The notes: generated by a model not told the origin, from the sequence alone. 64,000 nucleotides of DNA from Pinibacter aurantiacus (GCF_019130065.1 NZ_JAHSPG010000013.1:372001-436000), one strand, 5' to 3'. Positions 18,422 to 28,509 are shown, counted from the stretch's first letter. A program made the numbers and translations.

Positions 18422-18787
18422 TGAATACTTAAGTGAATCCAAATTAATTAAACTTATTGTTGGGTCAGTAGTATCAAACTCTACCAAGAACTTAAAACCA
18501 TCGCATATATTGCCTCTCCTACTTTTATCAAAATCTTTAGTTCCAGCATATACAGTTCCTTTATAATTGAATCGATACTTTACAGTGGGCAAAGAGCTTT
18601 TTACATTTTTAAAACAATCGTAGGTTACTGCTTCTGTAATGCCTTTATGGGCCTCCAACGAAGAAAATTTTTCATGTCTGCGTTTCTGATCAAAAAAAAT
18701 AAAAACTCCAAAAACAATCAAAATAACAATACCAAGAAGATTGGAGTTATTACTAAATCCCTTCCTTTTTTCTTTACCCATATTCAT
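18413..18787 (-). CDS. Small membrane-anchored protein of unknown function
   Basis: 124 aa. Basic N-terminus (MNMGKEKRKGF), one membrane segment (LLGIVILIVFGVFIFF, about 17-32), then a small domain with YRFNYKGTVYAGTKDFD, resembling small DUF3592-like or beta-sheet proteins, but I cannot assign it. The last residues SPH and the stop lie inside the CACTAAGG repeat. Confidence 0.65.
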   Translation of the reverse strand: MNMGKEKRKGFSNNSNLLGIVILIVFGVFIFFDQKRRHEKFSSLEAHKGITEAVTYDCFKNVKSSLPTVKYRFNYKGTVYAGTKDFDKSRRGNICDGFKFLVEFDTTDPTISLINLDSLKYSPH

Positions 18788-18950
18788 TCCTAACTTATAT
18801 TTTATTCACTGGTTATAATTTATTGAAACTATTTTTCTCCATCCAATATGTCTTTTCCAAAATAAACAATAAAAGCGTTTGTCATTACTCGTCTGACAAA
18901 AATCTCACAATTAATTGACTAAAAACAACCTACACAACCAACTAACTCAT

Positions 18951-18984
18951 TTAGCATTTTATTACTAAATTTATTAGCATTTCA
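18951..18984 (+). promoter_or_regulatory. Candidate operator upstream of imuA
   Basis: Direct repeats TTAGCATTTTA (18951) and TTAGCATTTCA (18974) are 23 bp apart, and the first is also half of an inverted ATTTAG(N10)CTAAAT (18949-18970). The spacing of about two helical turns and the position 40-75 bp before imuA suit a damage-responsive operator. Inference only. Confidence 0.3.
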
Positions 18985-19023
18985 CCTCTAACTTTCGTAA
19001 TCTTGCAGTAGAATACCTCTTGC

Positions 19024-19800
19024 ATGCAAGCCAATACTCCCCATATTGACCAGTCCATTGACAGCGATAAAAAAGCGCTGCTTGCACAATTGCAAAGAGC
19101 CATTCTTCCTTTGCAGGGAATCAGGAGCCCTTTACAAACACATACTGTAGAGAATGGATTGGGAACCATTAATGACGCTTTCCCAAACGGCACATTTCCT
19201 TTAGGAGCTGTGCATGAATTTGTTTCAACTGGAGCAGAAAGTTTTGCTGCCACCAGCGGTTTCATTGCGGGACTTACATCCTGCATTATAAATAACAATG
19301 GCATTGTGGTTTGGGTAAGCACTGCACGAACCGCTTTTCCTTTAGCCTTTCAACATTTTGACATTGAACCTGACAGGATCATTTTCATCGATCTTAAAAA
19401 AGAAAAAGATGCTTTGTGGGTGGTGGAAGAAACACTGAAATGCGAGCATGTTGCTGCTGTGGTGGGAGAAATACAGCAAATGGATTTTAATCAATCGCGC
19501 AGATTACAACTGGCAGTAGAGAAAAGCAGGGTGACTGGATTTATTATTCGCAAAGACGCAAAAAAAATTACGCCTTCTGCGTGCGTTACAAGATGGCAGA
19601 TCCAATCATTACCGAGTGAATTGCCCAATGATATGCCGGGCGTGGGTTTCCCAAGATGGCAGGTGGAATTGTTGAAAGTGCGCAATGGCAAGCCAGGTGC
19701 ATGGATCATTGAATGGAGCACAGGACAATTCAGGTTGATAGATAGAGAATTAAAGACAGTTTCCCTTTCATCCACTCAAGCAAAGGAACGATATGCCTAA
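19024..19800 (+). CDS. imuA: ImuA-like RecA-fold accessory protein of translesion synthesis
   Basis: 258 aa, a RecA/SulA-like ImuA protein. The region FPLGAVHEFVSTGAESFAAT (residues 58-77) matches the family, followed by the degenerate RecA core with VVWVSTAR and IIFIDLKKEKDALWVVEETL. It has no convincing Walker A lysine. In the ImuA-ImuB-DnaE2 system it recruits or regulates the error-prone polymerase, usually under SOS control. Its stop overlaps the imuB start by 8 bp, so the two are translationally coupled. Confidence 0.88.
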   Translation: MQANTPHIDQSIDSDKKALLAQLQRAILPLQGIRSPLQTHTVENGLGTINDAFPNGTFPLGAVHEFVSTGAESFAATSGFIAGLTSCIINNNGIVVWVSTARTAFPLAFQHFDIEPDRIIFIDLKKEKDALWVVEETLKCEHVAAVVGEIQQMDFNQSRRLQLAVEKSRVTGFIIRKDAKKITPSACVTRWQIQSLPSELPNDMPGVGFPRWQVELLKVRNGKPGAWIIEWSTGQFRLIDRELKTVSLSSTQAKERYA

Positions 19801-21289
19801 GCGTTATGTTTCCATATGGTTCCGCTATTTGCTTACCGATCGTTCGGCACGGCATGCTCCGCAACTCAACAAAACACCGTTTGTTTTGGTAGCACCTGAA
19901 CGCGGCCGCATGATGATCGTTGCCGCAAACGCACTGGCACAAAAGGAAAACATTGATGCAGGCATGGTACTGGCAGATGCTAAAGCAGTTTTCCCAACTT
20001 TACAATACAAAGATGCCAAACCGGGATTGGAAATGGTACTGCTGCACAACCTGGCTGAATTGTGCATTCGCTATGGCCCTGTCGTGGCAATAGATCTGCC
20101 TGATGGCTTGATACTTGACGCAACAGGTTGCGCTCATTTATGGGGCGGAGAAAATGCATACCTGCAAGACATTACCAACCGCTTTCGACGATTAGGTTAT
20201 TATGTGCATGTTGCCATTGCAGATACGATTGGTAAGGCCTGGGCCTTTGCACGATTTGTTTCTTCAGGAAATGTGATTGATGATGAAACAACCATGTTGC
20301 TTTCTTTGCCACCAGCTTCGCTTCGCATAGAAAACAGCACTATTGAACGTTTACAGAAATTGGGCATCCGGCAGATCAGGGAATTGGTAAACATTCCACG
20401 TCCTGCCTTGCGGCGAAGATTTGGTCATTTATTATTGCAACGACTTGACCAGGCACTGGGACAGGAACAGGAATTTATTCAACCGGTTCAACCGGTGGAA
20501 GTTTTTGAAGAACGCCTGCCATGCCTCGAACCCATTTCCACTGCAAGGGGCATTGAGATTGCGTTAACGCGGTTGCTTGATACTTTATGTGAAAGACTTT
20601 ACAAACAACAAAAAGGTGTGCGTACAGCCATTTTCAAATGTTATCGCATTGATGGCAAAGTGGAGCAAATTGAAATCGGCACCAGTCGCGCTTCACATAA
20701 TGCACCACATCTTTTCAAACTATTTGAATTAAAGATCGACACCATTGAACCTGCGCTTGGCATTGAGTTGTTCATTTTGCAGGCCCCTAAAGTAGATGAC
20801 ATAATAATACCACAGGAAAAATTATGGAACGGCACCAGTGGCTTGCTGGATCCCGGCATTGCAGAGTTGATCGATCGCATTGAAGGAAAAATCGGGCCGG
20901 GGCATATTCATCGCTATTTGCCTGCTGAACATCATTGGCCGGAACGTTCCATTCAGCCTGCAACATCGCTTGATGACACACCTTTAATTCCATGGCGAAC
21001 AGATAAGCCAAGGCCGATACAGTTGTTATCCGTTCCGGAAAAGATTGCAGTAACGGCGCCGATTCCCGATTATCCGCCCATGCAGTTTAACTACAAAGGC
21101 AAATTGCATAAAGTGGCAAAAGCAGATGGCCCCGAACGCATAGAGCGTGAATGGTGGATCGATAAAGGATTGCACAGGGATTACTATGTAGTGGAAAACG
21201 AACAAGGGCAGCGTTATTGGCTGTTTCGTTTGGGACACTATGATGAAGAGGATAAACCGGAATGGTATGTGCATGGTTTTTTTGCGTAG
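19793..21289 (+). CDS. imuB: ImuB, catalytically degenerate Y-family polymerase homologue
   Basis: 498 aa. The N-terminus MPKRYVSIWFRYLLTDR lacks the metal-binding Asp of active DinB/UmuC polymerases, and the palm segment is LPDGLILDATGCAHLWGG, as in ImuB. Helix-hairpin-helix region near LQKLGIRQIRELVNIPRPAL (about 180-205), then the little finger. The C-terminus WWIDKGLHRDYYVVENEQG...WYVHGFF matches the DUF6504-type tail of ImuB. It acts as an adaptor linking DnaE2 to the sliding clamp. The 236-bp gap to dnaE2 carries an interleaved inverted repeat. Confidence 0.92.
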   Translation: MPKRYVSIWFRYLLTDRSARHAPQLNKTPFVLVAPERGRMMIVAANALAQKENIDAGMVLADAKAVFPTLQYKDAKPGLEMVLLHNLAELCIRYGPVVAIDLPDGLILDATGCAHLWGGENAYLQDITNRFRRLGYYVHVAIADTIGKAWAFARFVSSGNVIDDETTMLLSLPPASLRIENSTIERLQKLGIRQIRELVNIPRPALRRRFGHLLLQRLDQALGQEQEFIQPVQPVEVFEERLPCLEPISTARGIEIALTRLLDTLCERLYKQQKGVRTAIFKCYRIDGKVEQIEIGTSRASHNAPHLFKLFELKIDTIEPALGIELFILQAPKVDDIIIPQEKLWNGTSGLLDPGIAELIDRIEGKIGPGHIHRYLPAEHHWPERSIQPATSLDDTPLIPWRTDKPRPIQLLSVPEKIAVTAPIPDYPPMQFNYKGKLHKVAKADGPERIEREWWIDKGLHRDYYVVENEQGQRYWLFRLGHYDEEDKPEWYVHGFFA

Positions 21290-21295
21290 AGAGCA

Positions 21296-21513
21296 GCAGA
21301 TTACGCTGATTTAGCAGATTGACACTGATTTTTATTTAGCACACAGATGACACGGATTAGACGGATTTACACGGACCTCTTTAATGAGTAATCGAATGAA
21401 TTAAGTAGGTTCTGATGTTTGAAAAATCAGTGTCAATCTGCTAAATCAGCGTCATCTGAGTACCAATAAAAATCCGCGTAAATCCGTCTAATCCGTGTCA
21501 TCCGTGTGCTAAA
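21296..21513. repeat. Two interleaved inverted repeats between imuB and dnaE2
   Basis: Arm A (21296-21332, GCTGATTTAGCAGATTGACA core) pairs with 21422-21458; arm B (21335-21375, CACGGATTAGACGGATTTAC core) pairs with 21468-21513. The order is A-B-A'-B', so the two helices cannot nest: they would form a pseudoknot or compete with each other. Confidence 0.85.
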
Positions 21514-21525
21514 AAAGTGTGAGTT

Positions 21526-24500
21526 ATGGATTATACAGAATTACAGGTAACGACCAACTTTAGTTTTTTGCAGGGCGCTTCGCATCCTGAAGAAATGATG
21601 CAGCAGGCTGCAGAGCTTGGTTATACAAATATTGCAGTAACAGATCGCAACACGCTTGCAGGCATTGTGCGTGCACATGTTGCCGCGAAGAACCGTAACA
21701 TCCGCATGATCACAGGTTGCCGGCTTGACCTGTTGAACGGGCCAAGCCTGCTCGCCTATCCTACCAACCAGGATGCATACGGCAATCTTTCTGCTTTGTT
21801 AACCAAGGGTAATTTGCGTGCAGAAAAAGGCAGTTGTCATTTAAACAAAGAAGATGTATTTGCTTATGCAAAAGGCATTAAGTTTATTGCCATTCCACCC
21901 GCTTCATTAACACCTTCATTTGATATTGATGCAGATTTCATTAAATCATTGAAAGAGTATAAACAAGCGTTGGGCAAAGAATTATATCTCGCTGCCACAA
22001 AATCTTATTTGGGAGATGACGCAAAGAAATTGTTCCGCATTAAAGAATTGTCAGACCGCATTGATGTTCCCATGATCGCAACGAATGATGTCTTCTATCA
22101 TAACCATGCACGTCGTGAGTTACAGGATATTCTTGTTTGCATAAAAGAGAAATGCACAATCTACAATGCGGGATTCAAATTGCATCAAAATGCAGAACGT
22201 TATTTGAAACATAAAGAAGAAATGTTCCGGCTTTTCCGTCATTATCCTGAAGCAATTAACCGCACACAGGAAATTGCCGAAGCTTGTAATTTTTCTCTTG
22301 ACACATTGAAATATGTTTATCCTGAGGAGATCACTTCAGAAGGTCGCACACCGCAACAGGAACTGGAACATCTTGCATGGGAGGGCGCAAAGGAAAGATA
22401 TGATGGCATTATTCCAGATAAGATAAGAGCTAACATTTTGCATGAAATTAAATTCATCAAAGAGATGAATTATGCCTCTTATTTTCTTACCGTGTATGAT
22501 GTCGTCCGTTTCGCCAGATCGCAAAAAATACTTTGCCAGGGACGAGGTTCCGCGGCCAATTCAACAATCTGTTATTGCCTTGGCATAACAGCAGTTGACC
22601 CTACAAAATTCGACCTTTTGTTTGAGCGATTTATTTCTTCTGCACGCAATGAACCACCGGATATTGATGTAGACTTTGAACATGAACGACGCGAAGAAGT
22701 GATTCAATATGTGTACAAAAAGTATGGGCGTGACAGAGCTGCCATCGTTGCAACCGTTACACAACAACATCAACGTGGTGCTATTCGTGATGTGGGTAAA
22801 GCAATGGGATTATCGGTCGATGCAATCAGCAGGTTGTCAAGTTCTGTTTGGGAATTTACAACAGAATGGTTCGAAGGTCATCGGGTAGCAGAACAAGGTT
22901 TCGATCCCCGAGACCCACATCTGCTAAAGGTTTTGGAACTTACGCAACAATTCATGGGATTTCCGCGTCAGCTCGGGCAGCATACCGGAGGCTTCGTCAT
23001 TACACAGGGAAAACTGACAGACCTCTGTCCTATTCTCAATGCCCGCATGGCCGACCGTACCAATATTGAATGGAATAAAGATGATATTGATGCACTTGGC
23101 TTTTTGAAAATAGATGTGTTGGCATTAGGTATGCTTACCTGCATTCGCAAAGCATTTGATTTGGCGAAACAACATTATGATCTTGAACTTACATTGGCAA
23201 ATGTTCCCCAGGATGATCCGGCTGTATATGAAATGATCGGACATGCGGATACGATTGGGGTGTTCCAGATTGAGAGCCGTGCACAACAATCCATGCTTCC
23301 GAGACTTAAGCCTAAAACATTTTATGATCTGGTAATTGAAGTCGCTATTGTTCGCCCCGGCCCTATACAAGGCGACATGGTGCATCCTTATTTGCGCAGG
23401 CGCAATGGTGAAGAACCTGTGGAATATCCATCTGACGAACTGAAAGAAATTTTAGGCAAAACTTTAGGCGTGCCTTTGTTCCAGGAGCAAGCAATGAAAA
23501 TCGCCATTGTGGCAGCTGGCTTTACTCCTGCTGAAGCCGATGAATTAAGACGCAGCATGGCCACTTTTAAAGTGCAGGGATTGGTTACAAAGTTCGAAAG
23601 AAAACTCATCGACGGCATGATGCGCAATGGCTACACCGAAGAGTATGCACGACGGGTTTTCAGACAACTGGAAGGTTTTGGCAGTTATGGCTTTCCTGAA
23701 AGTCATGCCGCTAGTTTTGCTTTGCTCGTATATATTTCTTCATGGCTCAAATGGTATTACCCCGATGTATTTGCCTGCGCTTTGCTCAACAGTATGCCGA
23801 TGGGATTTTACCAACCCGCACAAATTGTGATCGATGCACGCAAACATGGTGTTGTCGTAAAACCTGTCGACGTCAATCATTCTTATTGGAACAATACGCT
23901 GGAAGAACAGGACGGAAAATTCAAAGCAATGCGGCTTGGTTTCCGCCAGATCAAAGGTTTACGGGAAGATGACATGCAATTGCTCGTGAACAACAGGAAA
24001 GAAAACTACCAAAACATACATGCATTGCGTGTGGCAGGCGTTCCACAATCTGCTTTGGAAAAATTGGCCGAAGCCGATGCTTTTCGCTCGATGGGCATTG
24101 ACAGAAGACAAGCATTGTGGCAGGCTTCCGCCGTTCATGATCAACCTGCGGGGCTTTTCATTAACACTACTATTGAAAGCAAAAATGAAACCCAAATAGC
24201 CTTACCTGAAATGACAATGGCAGAACATGTGGTGCAGGATTACAGCGCTGTATCTCTTTCACTAAAAGCACACCCCGTAAGTTTTGTGAGGGAAAAATTG
24301 CAACGCCTGAATGTTAGGACCACGCAGGAACTATCCGACATTCCCAACGGTGCGTTTGTAAAAGTGGCGGGGTTGGTGCTTGTCCGCCAACGACCAGGAA
24401 CCGCCGGTGGTGTGTGTTTCATTACCATTGAAGATGAAACGGGGTACAGTAATCTTGTTGTTTTTCAAAATCTCTTTGATGTATTTCGCAAGCAAATTCT

Positions 24501-24753
24501 TGGTGCCAAATTGCTGATGGTAGAAGGCAAATTACAGCGTGAAGGCGAAGTCGTCCATGTGATCGTACAACGCTGTTATGATCTTTCAAAAATGCTGAGG
24601 GATTTAACAGCAGTCAAAGTGCAGGATAGTGCACTACTCACCTTATCCCGCGCTGATGAAAGATCTGCTCCATATACTGACCATAATAAACGTGCTCAAA
24701 CGAGAGAAAAGAATATGGAGATTAATTTTCCGGAGGCGAGGAATTTTAAGTAG
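21526..24753 (+). CDS. dnaE2: DnaE2, error-prone DNA polymerase III alpha subunit
   Basis: 1075 aa, the usual length of DnaE2. N-terminal PHP domain (YTELQVTTNFSFLQGASHPEE, AVTDRNTLAGIVRAH). The polymerase catalytic Asp pair is in PDIDVDF (378-384), preceded by GRGSAANS. The palm region has FQIESRAQQSMLPRLKP and RPGPIQGDMVHPYLRRR, and GSYGFPESHAASFA lies in the fingers. A C-terminal OB-fold is at about 950-1040. It performs mutagenic lesion bypass with ImuA/ImuB. The stop TAG belongs to a GTAG...CTAC palindrome. Confidence 0.95.
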   Translation: MDYTELQVTTNFSFLQGASHPEEMMQQAAELGYTNIAVTDRNTLAGIVRAHVAAKNRNIRMITGCRLDLLNGPSLLAYPTNQDAYGNLSALLTKGNLRAEKGSCHLNKEDVFAYAKGIKFIAIPPASLTPSFDIDADFIKSLKEYKQALGKELYLAATKSYLGDDAKKLFRIKELSDRIDVPMIATNDVFYHNHARRELQDILVCIKEKCTIYNAGFKLHQNAERYLKHKEEMFRLFRHYPEAINRTQEIAEACNFSLDTLKYVYPEEITSEGRTPQQELEHLAWEGAKERYDGIIPDKIRANILHEIKFIKEMNYASYFLTVYDVVRFARSQKILCQGRGSAANSTICYCLGITAVDPTKFDLLFERFISSARNEPPDIDVDFEHERREEVIQYVYKKYGRDRAAIVATVTQQHQRGAIRDVGKAMGLSVDAISRLSSSVWEFTTEWFEGHRVAEQGFDPRDPHLLKVLELTQQFMGFPRQLGQHTGGFVITQGKLTDLCPILNARMADRTNIEWNKDDIDALGFLKIDVLALGMLTCIRKAFDLAKQHYDLELTLANVPQDDPAVYEMIGHADTIGVFQIESRAQQSMLPRLKPKTFYDLVIEVAIVRPGPIQGDMVHPYLRRRNGEEPVEYPSDELKEILGKTLGVPLFQEQAMKIAIVAAGFTPAEADELRRSMATFKVQGLVTKFERKLIDGMMRNGYTEEYARRVFRQLEGFGSYGFPESHAASFALLVYISSWLKWYYPDVFACALLNSMPMGFYQPAQIVIDARKHGVVVKPVDVNHSYWNNTLEEQDGKFKAMRLGFRQIKGLREDDMQLLVNNRKENYQNIHALRVAGVPQSALEKLAEADAFRSMGIDRRQALWQASAVHDQPAGLFINTTIESKNETQIALPEMTMAEHVVQDYSAVSLSLKAHPVSFVREKLQRLNVRTTQELSDIPNGAFVKVAGLVLVRQRPGTAGGVCFITIEDETGYSNLVVFQNLFDVFRKQILGAKLLMVEGKLQREGEVVHVIVQRCYDLSKMLRDLTAVKVQDSALLTLSRADERSAPYTDHNKRAQTREKNMEINFPEARNFK

Positions 24754-24824
24754 AGACAAGGCAATGCCTTGTCTTTCTCACACCATCCGGGTACACTTGA
24801 GACAAGGCAATGCCTTGTCTCTAC
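24750..24824. repeat. Pair of GTAGAGACAAGG palindromes spanning two convergent stop codons
   Basis: Copy 1 (24750-24774): AGACAAGGCA, A, TGCCTTGTCT, with a leading GTAG that contains the dnaE2 stop. Copy 2 (24800-24824): the same core, ending in CTAC, which contains the aminotransferase stop on the minus strand. A third copy is at 43658-43682. Confidence 0.9.
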
Positions 24825-25930
24825 GGGATTCTTGCTTCATCGATTGCCCGCAAAATATTCTGCAGTCCCTTTTCCAATTTTTCCGTTTTATCCCAACTAT
24901 ATCCAATGCGCATATACCTTGCATCTTCCTCAAACCAGTGCCCACGGCCAATGTAGGTTTTGTATTTATTAAGCAGTATATCATGGAATTTATCAGCATC
25001 TACATTTATCTCCTTCTTTATCCGTGGGAAGCAAACACAGCCACCTTTTGGTTCCACCCATTCTAAAACATTTTGCTGCTCCATAAATTGCTTCAGAATA
25101 GCAAAGTTGTTTTTAATCGTCTGCATGTTTGGTGCAAACAATTCTTCTTTTCTCTTTAAATAGTGAAAAGCAATTTCTTGATCGATAACAGAATTGGTGA
25201 TGCAAATTTGTTCTTTGGCCGCAAGAAAGGTTTCCATCAACTGCTTGTTCTTTGAAAACATCCAGCCAATGCGAATACCCGGCAAGCCGTAAGATTTTGA
25301 CATTGATGAAATACTGATCACTCTATCCGACAAAGTCGCAGCGACAGGCAACTTCTTTACAAAGCACATGTCCCTGTATGTTTCATCGAGCAGTAGATAA
25401 GTGTTTTTATCTTCAATAATACCGATGATCGTACGAAGTTTGTCTTCATCGATCATAACGCCAGTTGGATTATGCGGATATGTAAGACTAACCAGTTTTA
25501 TTTGTGGCGTAATTTTTTGTTTCAACTCTTCTACATCTAAATCAAAATTATTTTCAAACTTCAATTCAAGAAAAGAGATATCGGCACCAATTGCTCTGGG
25601 TGTTTCAAGATTGGTTGCGTAGTTAGATTTTGCAACCACCAAATGATCGCCTTTGTTTAATAATGACGTGGCTACGATAAACAACGCCATCGCCGCACCT
25701 GATGTGATCAATACATCTTCAACAGACAACCCAATTTCGCTTGTAAGCAGTTCACGCAACTCGGGCTTCCCCTTGTGATCGCCGTACAACAAAACAAGAT
25801 CGTTGATATTGATACCGAGATCGCCCAAACGCTGATCAGTAAAGGAGCTCTCGGAAAGATTGCAATCGATGTTTTCATATCCAAATCCTTCAGGCGCTTC
25901 TATTTCGATTGGCATGCGTTTGTATAACAT
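24821..25930 (-). CDS. PLP-dependent class I/II aminotransferase
   Basis: 369 aa, fold type I. Key blocks: SYPHNPTG-type LTYPHNPTGVMIDE, LLLDETYRDM, and the PLP lysine in SSMSKSYGLPGIRIGW; the substrate-carboxylate Arg is in YMRIGYS. Shorter than most aspartate aminotransferases and lacking the usual N-terminal arm. It resembles capreomycidine-synthase-like and other uncharacterised members, so the substrate is open. It is convergent with dnaE2 and shares the palindrome region at its end. Confidence 0.85.
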   Translation of the reverse strand: MLYKRMPIEIEAPEGFGYENIDCNLSESSFTDQRLGDLGININDLVLLYGDHKGKPELRELLTSEIGLSVEDVLITSGAAMALFIVATSLLNKGDHLVVAKSNYATNLETPRAIGADISFLELKFENNFDLDVEELKQKITPQIKLVSLTYPHNPTGVMIDEDKLRTIIGIIEDKNTYLLLDETYRDMCFVKKLPVAATLSDRVISISSMSKSYGLPGIRIGWMFSKNKQLMETFLAAKEQICITNSVIDQEIAFHYLKRKEELFAPNMQTIKNNFAILKQFMEQQNVLEWVEPKGGCVCFPRIKKEINVDADKFHDILLNKYKTYIGRGHWFEEDARYMRIGYSWDKTEKLEKGLQNILRAIDEARIP

Positions 25931-25985
25931 AACAGAATTTGTTTGAGAGACGTTTATTTAAGTAAAAATCAAAGTCAAAAAAGGG

Positions 25986-26069
25986 AACGCTGATCTTCAT
26001 GATTTTCATGATTGTTATGATTTTCTAACACAGATCATGAAAAATCATGACAATCATGAAAATCTGTGT
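25986..26069. repeat. Inverted repeat of TTTTCATGATT words
   Basis: Left part CTTCATGATTTTCATGATTG (about 25995-26022) and right part AATCATGACAATCATGAAAATC (about 26041-26064) are imperfect complements. On the minus strand it starts about 10 bases after the rhamnosidase stop. Confidence 0.75.
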
Positions 26070-26075
26070 TCCTAC

Positions 26076-28436
26076 TTAGAATGCGACAGTATTACTGCCT
26101 TGCCTAAGTTTTACAGTTTTCCCGTTCCAGATAAAATCACCAGTTACACCTTTTGGCAATTCGATAGCGGCATCGATACCATTCGCTCCTTTTCTTTTTA
26201 ATGAAACAGATAGATTACCTTTTGGATGTGGCAACACGCCGTTCGCCCATTGAAGTTCACCAAGATGCGGTTCTATTTTAACCTTCGTAAAACCATACGC
26301 CGCAGGTTCAATACCACAGATGGTTGCGAGAAAATCATAGTTGGGACTTGCACTCCAGGCATGACAGTCTGATCTTGTGGGATCGGGATTTTCTGCGAAC
26401 GTTGTTAATCCCATCGACAGCATATTTCGCCACGGCGTGAGTTGAGAATAGTAAGCTTCACCCATGCCGGCTTTCTTCAATGCCTGGTTCAAATAAAATC
26501 TGTAAAAGAAAGTTGCCTGGCTCAAACTCGCATCAATCAGTACTTTTTGCATTACCGCTTTTCGTTGCGTCGGGGGTATTGCACCGGATAACACACCCAT
26601 GATGCTTGCATGCTGGCTGTATGTTTTCATCTCGGGAGTATTGGCCATGACATTTCTTTTACTATCAAAACATAACTTGTAAGTGGCGTTTGAAAGACGC
26701 GTTGCCAACGAACTGTATTGTGCTGCTTCATTTGCTTTGCCAAAAAATGCAAACAGCGCAGCAGCCTGTTGCAAAGTGTAGACGTAGTGCAATGTCACCA
26801 ATGATGAGCTGCCGTCATTTGCACCGTCAGGAACGCCACCGGGAAACGAATTGTTCCAGTCTTCAAAGTTCCACCACTTCATTGGCCCAAGCATGTTTTT
26901 CTTTTGATCAATTTTATCTTCGTACCAATCGAGCACACCTCTCACTGCAGACAAATATTGTTTTACAAAAGCTGTGTCATTTCTGTACATCCAGTAATCG
27001 TACAACATGGATATCCAGTACAATGAAAATGTTGGGATCACTTGTATACGACTGCTTGGATAGCGGCCCTGCGTTAGGCCTTCCGGCACACGGGAAATGT
27101 AAAAGTCATGAATGGCTTTACGCATCAAACGATCATCTCCTGAAACATACAACGAAATCAAAGCCTGAATGCGTGTGTCCGCTTCGTATTGCAGTTGCTC
27201 ATAGTAGGGGCAATCAAAATAAGTTTCACCGGCACACAATCTCGCCGTTCGCCAACCAACGTTCCAAATCTCCTTGAGGGAAGGATCACTGCATTCAAAT
27301 GACGCGTTTTCTTTGAATGGATATCCGTTGGCCATGCCATGCAAATCAACAATTGTCAGAGGCTCCTCTTTTGTTTCTATATCCAATTGCAAATACCGGT
27401 AGGTACGCTGCCACAACGGGCGGAACAAGCGTTTGCCTCCGTCTGCAATAAACACATCGTAGTTGCCGTGTATTTCTTTTCCATCTATTTCATTTCGGTT
27501 GCCCTTGCTCAAGTTTTTGTCAAACAAGGCTTCTGCATAGGTTAGTTTTATCTGTGCATCCTTGCCATTGTTCACAAGCAACTCCGGAAAACATACGGTG
27601 TTGTATTGCTGATCGAGCAAAATGCTAACCTTGCTGCGTGCAGGAATTTCAAGCGGAGATTCTCCTTTTAAAAATGCAGGGTCAGGCTGTATCCCTTTTG
27701 ATCTTCTTATTACTTGCATTCGTTGCGGAGTTTCTTCCATCAGCGGAATGGTGCGCGGAGACAACGACCATAAGTTGTCTGATCCATAACCAACCATCAC
27801 CGCATTCGTTAGTTCACGGGCATTTGACCAATGGTTGTCATTGTAGTCCAATGTTTCCCATTGCCAAGGATATGCAGCAGCCTTTACGCTATCTCCGGGC
27901 CCAATAACCATGTATGTTCTGAGTCTTTCACCATTATCTGTAGAGCATGGATGATAAGCTGAGTCTTCATAAACCTTCCACGACTTGTTGGTATTGATAT
28001 CGTCGTCTTTGTCATTATAGCTTTGCAAAAGGAAGCCTGTTTGATTGGAAACCTGTGCCACAGCGGCATGTTCGCCCATATTCCAGACCAATGCAGCAAT
28101 AACGTTTTCACCCGCTTGCAGATAAGAAGCCAGATCAATTGTTTCAAAATTCCAGTTGTACAAATCACCGCGGGCAGGGCCTGCGCAAACTTGTTTTCCA
28201 TTTACAAATAAACGGTAGCGATTGTCTGCACTTACATGCACAATGTAGTGTGGAGGTTTGCTTGCAAGTTTTAATATTTTCCGGAAATGATACACGCCAT
28301 ATCCACGCTGATCGATGTTTGGGCAACTAATCCACAAAGCCTTCCAATTGCCGGGAAGGTGCATCAAATCGACATCCTGTGCTTGTGCAAGTAATAAAGA
28401 AAAAGATAGAATAAATGAGGTGATGTTTTTTTTCAT
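26076..28436 (-). CDS. GH78-like alpha-L-rhamnosidase (secreted)
   Basis: 786 aa from the ATG at 28436 (signal peptide MKKNITSFI...LAQAQ, 1-19). The N-terminal beta-sandwich carbohydrate-binding part (about 25-240, VHVSADNRYRLFVNGKQV) is typical of bacterial rhamnosidases. The six-hairpin (alpha/alpha)6 domain spans about 375-690, with the active-site loop FDCPYYEQLQYEADTR (407-422) carrying the acidic residues. The C-terminal beta domain has KVKIEPHLGELQWANGVLPHPKG. An inverting glycosidase removing alpha-L-rhamnose is the likely role. It stands alone, with no other rhamnose genes here. Confidence 0.8.
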   Translation of the reverse strand: MKKNITSFILSFSLLLAQAQDVDLMHLPGNWKALWISCPNIDQRGYGVYHFRKILKLASKPPHYIVHVSADNRYRLFVNGKQVCAGPARGDLYNWNFETIDLASYLQAGENVIAALVWNMGEHAAVAQVSNQTGFLLQSYNDKDDDINTNKSWKVYEDSAYHPCSTDNGERLRTYMVIGPGDSVKAAAYPWQWETLDYNDNHWSNARELTNAVMVGYGSDNLWSLSPRTIPLMEETPQRMQVIRRSKGIQPDPAFLKGESPLEIPARSKVSILLDQQYNTVCFPELLVNNGKDAQIKLTYAEALFDKNLSKGNRNEIDGKEIHGNYDVFIADGGKRLFRPLWQRTYRYLQLDIETKEEPLTIVDLHGMANGYPFKENASFECSDPSLKEIWNVGWRTARLCAGETYFDCPYYEQLQYEADTRIQALISLYVSGDDRLMRKAIHDFYISRVPEGLTQGRYPSSRIQVIPTFSLYWISMLYDYWMYRNDTAFVKQYLSAVRGVLDWYEDKIDQKKNMLGPMKWWNFEDWNNSFPGGVPDGANDGSSSLVTLHYVYTLQQAAALFAFFGKANEAAQYSSLATRLSNATYKLCFDSKRNVMANTPEMKTYSQHASIMGVLSGAIPPTQRKAVMQKVLIDASLSQATFFYRFYLNQALKKAGMGEAYYSQLTPWRNMLSMGLTTFAENPDPTRSDCHAWSASPNYDFLATICGIEPAAYGFTKVKIEPHLGELQWANGVLPHPKGNLSVSLKRKGANGIDAAIELPKGVTGDFIWNGKTVKLRQGSNTVAF

Positions 28437-28509
28437 GCGCAGCAATCATTGTTGATTAGATGTTTAAAATACAAATAATCGACAATTTATTTACTACTTC
28501 TTCTGAATG

